Below the pieces are notes generated by a model. The model did not search any database. It was not told where the DNA came from and saw nothing but the letters and a program-made list of their open reading frames with translations. The translations under genes were made by a program, and so were the position numbers. Of a DNA stretch of 64,000 nt, positions 56,796 to 64,000 are shown piece by piece. Numbering within the stretch: position 1 is the first letter of the stretch; each line of letters starts with the position of its first letter. This DNA is from Heterohyrax brucei (lineage: Eukaryota; Chordata; Mammalia; Hyracoidea; Procaviidae), in the NCBI GenBank assembly GCA_028571685.1, contig CM053143.1, forward strand, positions 136,124,829 through 136,188,828, read 5' to 3'.

Positions 56796-57922
56796 TGTCT
56801 TAGGCTAGGTTCTCTAGACAAACAAAACCAGTAAAGTATATAAATATGAAGGAAACAGCGCACACAACTGTAGAGGCTGAAACATCTCAAGTCCCAGACC
56901 TGGACAAAAACCTCACAGCAGCCAAGCTGCCAAGGTGGGCAAGTCAGAGAGCAGGGATCCTGCTCCCATGCTGTGAAGGTCAGTGACTCCCCAGATGACA
57001 ACAGGCAAGACCACAAGGTTTCTCCTGATTTCATCCACTTGCAAGTGAACCCAAGATCAGCAGGCTGGGAAACACTCTTACTTGCAGGTTGTGAAGACTG
57101 ATGAATTCCAAGATCAACCAAGAACCAGGCCATAGAAGTCCACAGGGAGACAGCTGCTGGATTCACAACAAGCCTAACACCTTGGCAAGGTGAGCAGAAA
57201 GGAAGTAGGTGTCAGCAGGCAAAGAGATGAAGGCTGAGGGGCAGCGCGCCAACACAGGCCCCGGCCCCACCAGTACCATGGCGTGTTCCATCATGGGAAT
57301 GACCACAACATTACACGAGATCTGACAATGAAGTCCATCAACAGTAATTCTAAGTGCTACATACCTCACTGCTGAATATCACTGTGGTCACCTTCAAAGT
57401 ACTCCCCTTGGGAAGCTGTGCACCAATGCCAGCACCTAGTCCACTGTTTAAGGCACCCTTCTACTCTTTCTGGAATGACCATTGTACACGGCAGCACAGT
57501 GGCAAGTTTGTAAACTTAATTGTCTAATTGGCTGTGATAGAGTTTTTAGCCAGGAAACAAATAACCGTATTACAACACCCTCCCTATTCACCTCATCTGG
57601 ACCCTAATACTTTTTTCTTTACCCGAAGATAAAGGAAATACTAAAAGGAAGACATCTGGATGACATTCAGGACATCAAGGGTAACATGATGACAGCTCTG
57701 ATGGCCATTCCAGAAAGGAGTTCCAAAACTGCTTTGAAGGGTGGACTAGGCACTGGTGTCAGTGCATAGCTTCCCACGGGGAGAACTTCACAGGTGACCA
57801 TAGTGATATTCAGCAATGATGCATGCAACACATTCTCTAGTATGAGTTCACAAACTCATACAAATGCCAAAACACTCAGAATCATGGCCCAACCAAAGTG
57901 ACACACAATCTTAACAACTACA
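56796..57922 (-). repeat. ERVL 3' LTR, split by mariner element
   Basis: 'gtcttaggctaggttctcta' at one end and 'cacacaatcttaacaactaca' minus one base at the other. It aligns with the 5' LTR except for the mariner block at 57316-57862; without it the LTR would be about 580 bp. Confidence 0.8.
57316..57862 (+). mobile_element. Mariner-like element with long inverted repeats, copy 2
   Basis: Same build as 26120-26665: left arm 'caccaatgccagcacctagt', centre readable as 'HPPYSPHLDPNTFFLYPKIK' (mariner transposase end, catalytic Asp context changed to Thr), right arm 'tggactaggcactggtgtca'. It lies inside the ERVL 3' LTR and is absent from the 5' LTR, so it arrived after the provirus. Confidence 0.75.
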
Positions 57923-58320
57923 GTCTACCTTCTGTCAACGTGGTATCTGTATACGTCTCCCCATACCATAATTTCTGAATAAACACAATTACAAAGCTAT
58001 GCTTGCATTTAACATAACTGACGTGTACAACTGAAAATACACTAACCCCATTTACATCTTACAAGCAGAGAAAACTAAAATATCTGATGCACACACACAA
58101 AGTAGAAATACACATAACAACTACAGTCCTCATTTCTGCAACTGGTCATGTGGCCATAACCGGCATTTAAAACCATCTTCTTGTATTACCCATTCCATAT
58201 TCCCTTTGCCCAAGCACCTCAGTTGTTGATGGTTCCTTACCTGGTGGGGTGAACCTAACCTTCATTCTTGAAGGGTCTGGGCTATTAGCAATCATGTTGG
58301 AAGTGAGTTGCTGTAGTTTT
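57923..58320 (-). other. ERVL internal region downstream of dUTPase
   Basis: No env-like frame is readable. Next to the 3' LTR the minus strand has a purine-rich 'agaaggtagac' that may be the polypurine tract. Confidence 0.5.
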
Positions 58321-58692
58321 CTACTGACTGTAGTTACAGGACATGCTAGTATCAAAAGGCATCCTAAGGGATCTCCTGCATTCCAGGGATACTTTTTTAC
58401 ATCTATTATGTAATATCAATCTGATTTCCTCTTGGTAATCATGATCAATCACACCAGCCAGTACGGCAGCTTCCATTTTTGCCTGCTGATCATGAGGCAT
58501 AAGGAGCACAACGTGGCCTGGCAGCATTCTTAGCTTCCAGTTCAATGGAAGCAGTGATGTGTCCACAGATGGGAGCAACCCTCCTTTTGAAACAAAGACA
58601 TCTAGACCTGCAGAGCATAAGTTTGCAGGAACAGAAAGCAAAAATCTTTCAGGTAGATAACTAGGGGTAATAGTGAATGGTGTCACTTCCAT
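58321..58692 (-). pseudogene. ERVL dUTPase domain remnant
   Basis: An open frame of 123 codons. 'AGLDVFVS' fits dUTPase motif 1 and 'AGVIDHDYQEEI' fits motif 3, which in this enzyme family holds the active-site Asp. dUTPases hydrolyse dUTP and keep uracil out of DNA. Placement after integrase is the ERVL arrangement. The last motif, a glycine-rich C-terminal loop, is not seen, so the enzyme is probably inactive. Confidence 0.75.
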
Positions 58693-59270
58693 CTCTACCC
58701 TTTGATTCCTGGCTATGGGAGAAACAGCACCATATATTGATCATACACCGGCTTAGAGCATCTAGAACCTTCTGGGGAACATTGTCCCAACCCTGCAAGG
58801 TATTTCCACCTACCTGGTGCCATAGTTGTGTCTTTAGGAAGTCATTCCATTGTTCTATCAAGTTAGCTGCTTCAGAATGATAGGAAACATGGTAAGACCA
58901 GTGAATTCCATGAGCATGGGCCCACTGCCACACTTCATTTGCTGTGAAGTAAGTCTCTTGATTAGAAGCAATACTGCATGGGATACTACCACAGTGAATA
59001 AGGTGCTCTGTAAGCCCATGGATAGTAGTTTTGGCAGAAGCATGGCATGCATGGAAGGCAAATTCATATCCAGAGTGTCTATTCCAATAAGGACAAAATG
59101 TTGCCCTTTGCATGACAGAAGTGGTCCAATGTAATCAACTTGCCACCAGATTGTTGGCCTGGATAGATAGTGCCATATCGAGGACTCAGTATTGGTCTCT
59201 GTGGCTCGCAGACTGGGCACTCAGTTGTAGCCAAGTCAGCATTGGTGAGTAGAAGTCCATGTTGCTGCAC
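58661..59270 (-). pseudogene. ERVL integrase remnant
   Basis: Three overlapping frames (59270-59079, 59220-58858, 59113-58661) together cover a retroviral integrase. 'WWQVDYIGPL' shows the first catalytic Asp context and 'YHSEAANLIEQWN' the catalytic Glu context. The stretch 'IASNQETYFT' has Asn where the family has the second catalytic Asp. With the shifts between frames and this lost residue, no working enzyme is possible. Confidence 0.8.
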
Positions 59271-59479
59271 CCATGCATAAACCCTATTCCTGCCATCATG
59301 GCCACTTTTTCATGAGCCATTAGGCAACGACAAGAATAGCTAGAGGAAGAAGATAACTGGTTTACATGGAATGCATCATTCTATCTACTTGATTACTAAA
59401 TTCATCATCCACTGACGTCACTCTTTGGTAAGCATTCACATGCGACACAAATACCTTTGTGTTGGCCCAGTCAGAGAGG

Positions 59480-59812
59480 TCTATCCACGTACCTCTTCCC
59501 CACAAATCCTTGTCTCCAATTTTCCGATCATGATCCCTCCAAATTCCCGATCATCTAGCCAAGCCATTGACCGCAGCCCATGAATCACTATACCATCACA
59601 CATCTGGCCATTACTCCTCCCAAGCAAAGTGAACAACCAGATGTACTGCTCAAAGTCCTGCCCATTCAGAGGATTTCCCTTCACTGCTATCCTTCATGGA
59701 GGTCCTAGAAAGACGCTATAGTGCTGCTGCCGTCCACTTTCAAGTGGTGCCTGCATATCACACGGAACCATCTGTAAACCAGGCACAAGTTTTCTCTTTT
59801 TCAGTCAGCTGA
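59480..59812 (-). pseudogene. ERVL RNase H remnant
   Basis: 'FTDGS' at 59764-59778 is the RNase H start motif with its first acidic residue. Further on 'DSWAAVNGLA' matches the 'DS-WAV-x-NGL' stretch of ERVL RNase H. Stops interrupt the frame. It lies between the RT connection and integrase. Confidence 0.65.
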
Positions 59813-60006
59813 TCATAAGGAACTCCCATGAGGCCACAGGTACAAACAGGGAGATGGACAGTAAAGAGACAGGAGTGAAGACCAGGAGTATTTGGGCCAC
59901 TTCCTAGTACAACTTACTTTTGCCTTCAGGTCCTGCATGGGCCCAATCTCATATATACCACCTCCATTGAATGATGGAGTGCTGCTGTGCTCATCCCAAC
60001 TTTCCT

Positions 60007-60156
60007 CCAGAGCAGACAAATTGAAAGCCTTCCCCTGGAACAGACACTCTGAATTCAGACTTGTAGCCTACCAGACTGTGTAAGAATAAACTTTGCTTTG
60101 TTAAAGTCATCTACCTTGTGGTATTTCTGCTACAGCAGCACTAGATGACTAAAACA
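60007..60156 (+). repeat. LTR 3' fragment inside ERVL pol
   Basis: 'gaaagccttcccctggaaca', 'aagaataaactttgctttgt' and 'cactagatgactaaaaca' are the 3' end of an LTR like that at 56186. Viral pol text lies on both sides, but the RT part expected here, with its YxDD motif, is missing. Confidence 0.7.
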
Positions 60157-60159
60157 ACA

Positions 60160-60560
60160 CCGTGACATCTCGTGTAACAGAAAGACAATCAAGGTCCCTG
60201 TGGACTAAATAATGACATAGGGCTAGAGAGTTAATGTAGCTCTGAGGTAGGCAAGTGAGAGAATATTGCTGGCCTTGCCAGCTGAAGGCAAAATACTTCT
60301 GGTGGTCCTTTGAAACAGGCATGAGGAAAAAGGCATTAGCCAGATCAATAGCTGCATACCAGGTACTAGCGATGTATTAATTTGCTCAGGCAATGAAACC
60401 ACATCCGGCACAACAACTGCATTTTGAGTCACCGTCTGGTTAAGTTTTAAATAATCTACTGTCATTACCAAGATCTATTTTCTGCACTGGCCAAGTAGGT
60501 GGGTTGAGTGGGGATGTGGTGGAAATTACTACCTCTGCATTCTTCAAGTCCTTCATGGTG
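60160..60560 (-). pseudogene. ERVL reverse transcriptase, N-terminal part
   Basis: The frame 60471-60223 (82 codons) reads 'MTVDYLKLNQTV' and 'VPDVVSLPEQINTS', typical of the fingers/palm start of ERVL RT. A frameshift follows around the motif A region. The RT stops at the LTR fragment ending 60156, before the YxDD site. Confidence 0.75.
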
Positions 60561-60859
60561 GCACTAATCTCCAAAATCCTTCCAGGAATGTGGTGTTGTT
60601 TTTGATTTACTCTTTTCCTAGGTAGTGGCAGTTTTAGTTGCTTCCACTTGGCTTTTCTACCATGATTGCCCTTACTCTATTTGTCAAGAATCCAATGCAG
60701 GGGTTCTGCAAATTGGTGAGTACATCTATTCCACTTATGGAACTGGAGAAACCATTACAGGATGGGTTCAAGGACCCACTGGATCTACTGTGAGACAAAC
60801 ATGAGCCAAGACTCCATTAATAACATGACCTCCATATGCCCATACTCTGATTCATGGGC

Positions 60860-60960
60860 CATAATGACATTTTGGGTCTTCTCAAATTAGTATCAGTTTA
60901 GAGCCAGTATCCAGTAATCCCCTCAAAGTCTGATTATTTCGTTTTCCACAGTGAATAGTT
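60860..60960 (-). pseudogene. ERVL aspartic protease motif
   Basis: 'LLDTGS' is encoded at 60900-60917, the D-T-G active-site triad of a retroviral protease. A stop lies a few codons later. The remainder of the protease is poorly readable. Confidence 0.6.
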
Positions 60961-61289
60961 ATTCACATGAAAGGCCACACATCCCTTCAAGGAAGGCTGA
61001 AAGATTAACAGCATAAATTTGGGGCAGAGTATTGTGGATCAAGCCTCCCTTCATTCAACAGACTGTGAGTATTTAAACTCACTCAAGCCTAGGAATTGAT
61101 TGAGGGACCATGAGGCTCTATTCTGTCAATTAGACTACTGTTTACGTAACCTAACCTAGAATTCATCCATTTATATAGATGAAGTAAATATTCAGTAGGT
61201 TTCACTCCTAGGGACATCACGACTAAGTAGCCAACTCCATAAATCCATACAAATCATACTATTCTGATTACTGTTTTGTCTCGGCTGTC

Positions 61290-61441
61290 CATTACTGTCA
61301 AGTTCTACATCTGCTAACCAAAAGGTTGGCAATTCAAATCCACCAGGCACTCCTTGAAAACTCTGTGGAGCAGTTCTACTCTGTCCTATAGGGTTGCTAT
61401 GAGTCCGAATCAACTCAGTGAAACTGGGTTTGGTTTGGTTT
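61290..61441 (+). repeat. AfroSINE nested in ERVL
   Basis: 'gtcaagttctacatctgcta' to 'aactgggtttggtttggttt'. Its head is incomplete. Confidence 0.85.
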
Positions 61442-62500
61442 GTCCATTACTTTAACCATGCCCACCTTTCTTTGTTGATTGAGTGCAGCCACCTGGCCCC
61501 TACTACTACAAGGTCTGATTACCCCCACTGTGGTCAGGTGTCTTGATTCAGTCAGGGCAGCTCCCACTATCAAATCTGAGTTACATAAAATAGCAGACAT
61601 AGCAGTCCTCCAGGATACTGGAGCTCCCTTCACGTATTTGCTCTTCACAGTTGTAACAAAAGGTGTGTCTTGTGGGGATTTTATGTGTGGGTCTGTAGTT
61701 CTAATCTGAAAAATCCACTCTAGCATGCCAATCTCCCTAAACTTTTGAATATCTTCTTCTACAGTACACAAAGGTAAGTCTGGTACTTCAACTTGATTTA
61801 CTGTAGGCCACCACGAAATCCATGCTTCAGCAACCCAGTCAAACAAACCATTAGGTCTTTTCCTAACTTCTTGAGCTAAAACAATGAAGAATTTGAGTTT
61901 AGTGGATCCGACTCGACGGCACTTGGCTTGGCATCAATAAACTCAGACCGATCCATCTTTATGTTCCTGGCACCATGTTTCCACATCCTTAATGGCCATT
62001 CCTACAAATATTTCTCGGGTTTTGTTTACACATATTAGAAAAGTCAAGTTGTTCTTTTGGAATGCAGTATACTGCCTTCTGGGTCACACTTTGTACTTCA
62101 CCTTTTGGGGCTCACTGAGACTTACCTCTAGTTATAGGTCTAAAAGCCAGAATTGGTAGTGTGGGATTGTTTTGAGAACTCTGGCACTGTCTTGTAAAGC
62201 ATCTCCCTCAGGCAATGCCCCAGGCAATGACTCAAGGGCTCTTTCCAGGCAATTGGGCTAGAGCTAATCTCATTAGATGGGCGTGGTGAGGCCAGTGACT
62301 TTTCTGGGCAGGGTGGTTTAGCAGACAAACAGAAAGTAACCACTTCAGGTGGGCATGGTTCTGCTGGCAGGAGTGATTTACTGGACCATAGGGGTTCAGT
62401 GTCTCCAACTTCTTGATCATCCACCCATATGTCCCCATTCCAAGTTTTAGGGCCCTATTTCTTCCAGTTAGTGCCTTCACTTTAACATCAGACACCTTTC
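61442..62500 (-). pseudogene. ERVL gag region remnant
   Basis: Frames of 143 codons (61846-61415) and 94/87 codons (62424-62140, 62495-62232) lie upstream of protease, where gag belongs. The 143-codon frame includes 'FREIGMLEWIFQIRTTDPH', which I assign to gag by position and general resemblance only. No zinc knuckle is seen. Several stops and shifts break it. Confidence 0.5.
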
Positions 62501-62544
62501 AAGGTTGGTGAGCAAGCTGGTGTTATAATTCAGCCACTCTTAGA

Positions 62545-62632
62545 ATAGGCTGCTCTATAGGGTCGCTGTGAGTCGAAAATCAACACCATGGCAAAGGGTC
62601 AATTTGTTTTGGTTTGGTTTGGTTTTTACAAC
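62545..62632 (+). repeat. AfroSINE 3' tail nested in ERVL
   Basis: 'tatagggtcgctgtgagtcg' followed by 'ttttggtttggtttggtttt'. Only the tail is present. A further scrap, 'gactcgacggcacttggctt', is near 61909. Confidence 0.65.
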
Positions 62633-62844
62633 AAGAGTCTGGGTTTTGCTTTCAGCAATATCAGCTCTGTAATTACAAAAAATAAGGCTTTCTTTCAGAC
62701 CACAAGTGGAAGCACTGATGTCTCTAATGTGGCACTATCACCACCTCACATCATGGATTAGCAGTGCACTCTTTACTGCTGGAAGCAGTCATCAACATCT
62801 TCAAGACTAGCTACACTCGAGAACCAAGCCCATCCTTACAATTT

Positions 62845-62875
62845 CGTTTCTCTAGTCTTCACTTTCAGCATCATA
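62845..62875 (-). other. Possible ERVL primer-binding site
   Basis: Just inside the 5' LTR the minus strand reads 'tgatgctgaaagtgaaga', loosely like the tRNA-Leu type site of ERVL elements. It is too decayed to be sure. Confidence 0.3.
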
Positions 62876-63506
62876 TGTCTTAGGCAAGGTTCTCAAGAGA
62901 TGCAAAACTAAAAGCATACAAATATATAGAGAGAAAGAGATTTATATCAAGGAAATAGCTCACATAATTGAAGAGGCTGAAACATTTCAAGTCCTGGATG
63001 GGGATGCAAGCCTCATGCAGCTGCAGAAGCTGGTGAACCCGAGGTTGGCAAGTTGCAGATCAGGGTTTCCTGCTCACAGGGTATGAAGGTCAGTGAATCA
63101 CAAGACAGCAGACAAGACTGCAAGGTTTCTCCTGATTCACAAAGCCGCAGGGGATAGCAAACCCGAGATCAGCAGACTGGAGCAAATAGTTCTTACTTGT
63201 AGGCTATGAAGATTATTGCATCCCAAGACTTGAGCTAGCACCTCAAGTCCCAAAAACTGGATGTCAGAAAACAAAAGAGAGGCAGCTGCTGGATCCACAG
63301 CAAGCCAAAACCATGGCAAAGTGAACAGGAATAAAGTAGGTGGTGGAAGACAGAGAGATGGCTGAGGCGGCAGGGAGCCACCATAGGCCCCAACCCCTAC
63401 CAGTGCCATAACACATTCCATCACGAGGGCGACCATAACATTATACAACTGCCGGAACACTGAGCATCTTGGTGCACCGAGCTGACACACAATCTTAACT
63501 GTCACA
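62876..63506 (-). repeat. ERVL 5' LTR
   Basis: 631 bp; on the plus strand it goes from 'tgtcttaggcaaggttctca' to 'caatcttaactgtcaca'. The minus-strand start 'tgtgacagttaagattgtgt' resembles MLT2-type LTR starts. Confidence 0.8.
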
Positions 63507-63660
63507 AACGTCAATGAGATGAACTAACACAGTGGCTGCAATAATGGACTCCAACATAGCAGTGATTGTGGGAGTGGCACAGGACCAGGCAGTGTTTGTT
63601 CTGGTGCACACAGTGTCACTAAAACTAGGAACCCACTCAACGATACCCACAACAACAAGC
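63507..63660 (+). mobile_element. RTE 3' end, last part
   Basis: Continues the RTE from 55984-56180 and 56751-56795: 'atgagatgaactaacacagt', 'gcacaggaccaggcagtgtt' and 'ccacaacaacaagc'. Confidence 0.8.
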
Positions 63661-63689
63661 CCGTGGGACACAGAAGGGGTCATGAGACA

Positions 63690-63945
63690 ATGACCAGAGC
63701 TGTAGTTAGCTACTGTCCAGTCTATTCTGGCTCATGACGACCCTACGAACAACATAGCAAAGCACTGCCCAGCCCCGTGCAATCTCCATAATCACTGGCA
63801 AGTTTAAACCTATTGCAGCCACTGTGTAGTGTCTTCCAACCTAGGAGGCCCATCTTCCAGCACTCTACTAGCCAACAGTCTGTGATCCACAGGCTTATTT
63901 CCATTGGCTTATTTTCAGAAGTAGATCAACAGGCATTTCTTCCTA
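63690..63945 (-). repeat. RTE-tailed SINE, reverse copy
   Basis: The RTE-like tail 'catgacgaccctacgaacaa' and 'agcaaagcactgcccagccc' is followed by 'ttattttcagaagtagatca'. Probably the second tRNA-derived SINE family, with its head missing. Confidence 0.5.
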
Positions 63946-63962
63946 GTCTTAAATGTGGAAGC

Positions 63963-64000
63963 TGTTTTAGTCAACTAGTGCTGCTCTAACAGAAATGCCA
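63963..64000 (-). repeat. LTR end, cut by the window edge
   Basis: 'tgttttagtcaactagtgct' followed by 'gctctaacagaaatgcc' matches the start of the reverse LTRs at 35531 and 42073. Confidence 0.65.

Larger units (their letters stand above)
56796..63506 (-). mobile_element. ERVL-type (class III) endogenous provirus, defective
   Basis: A complete LTR-internal-LTR structure on the minus strand. The 5' LTR is 62876-63506 and the 3' LTR 56796-57922, both TG...CA. 'aatgt' (56791-56795) and 'aacgt' (63507-63511) form a 5-bp target-site duplication with one change. The internal part carries decayed gag, protease, RT, RNase H, integrase and, after integrase, dUTPase, the gene order of the ERVL group. 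No env region is visible between dUTPase and the 3' LTR. All frames are broken by stops, shifts and insertions. The insertion splits an RTE remnant. Confidence 0.85.

Noticed and set aside
57923..58320. Possible env gene downstream of dUTPase
   Set aside because: No frame with envelope-like features is readable, and ERVL elements typically lack env.

Overview
The window reads as repeat-dense, non-coding nuclear DNA of an afrotherian mammal, most likely an elephant or another paenungulate. About thirty tRNA-derived AfroSINE copies, RTE-clade LINEs with a '...cctaacaacaacaaca' tail, L1 LINEs, ERVL/MaLR LTR elements and old mammalian repeats (MIR, L2, HAL1, MER5A, mariner) account for most bases. 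I found no convincing exon of a cellular protein gene, no rRNA or functional tRNA gene, and no CRISPR array or bacterial feature. The open frames are short and chance-like, or are remnants of transposon proteins. All family names come from remembered consensus patterns, since no search could be run.

Layout. 1-11.6 kb: L2 with a MER5A insert, AfroSINEs, an L1 3' tail, a solo ERVL-type LTR and a second LTR split by an RTE tail. 11.6-13.6 kb: HAL1. 14-25.5 kb: many AfroSINEs, an L1 3' UTR, a 255-bp inverted duplication (17512-17768 / 18464-18718) and a decayed RTE. 25.5-29.2 kb: an LTR, a mariner-like element with long inverted repeats, a two-LTR MaLR whose 5' LTR faces an inverted LTR piece, and a fossil with hAT-like C-terminal features. 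30-31.8 kb: an AfroSINE cluster. 32.37-32.96 kb: the only CpG-rich segment, with two CTCF-like motifs. 34.5-39 kb: an L1 ORF2 remnant hosting other insertions, followed by a nearly full-length RTE. 39-49 kb: scattered repeats, including a 5'-inverted RTE. 49.4-51.7 kb: a clean 5'-truncated L1 with target-site duplication. 53.1-54.5 kb: a three-layer LTR nest. 56.8-63.5 kb: a complete but dead ERVL-type provirus on the minus strand, inside an RTE remnant.

The elements interact as hosts and parasites. L1 and RTE supplied reverse transcriptase, and the AfroSINEs carry an RTE-like 3' end. The best biology here is insertion archaeology: one locus records RTE, then LTR and ERVL, then mariner, AfroSINE and LTR fragments. 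I do not see a new molecular system. The items most worth checking are the long-inverted-repeat mariner family, the two large inverted structures, the 5'-inverted RTE and the CpG/CTCF segment.
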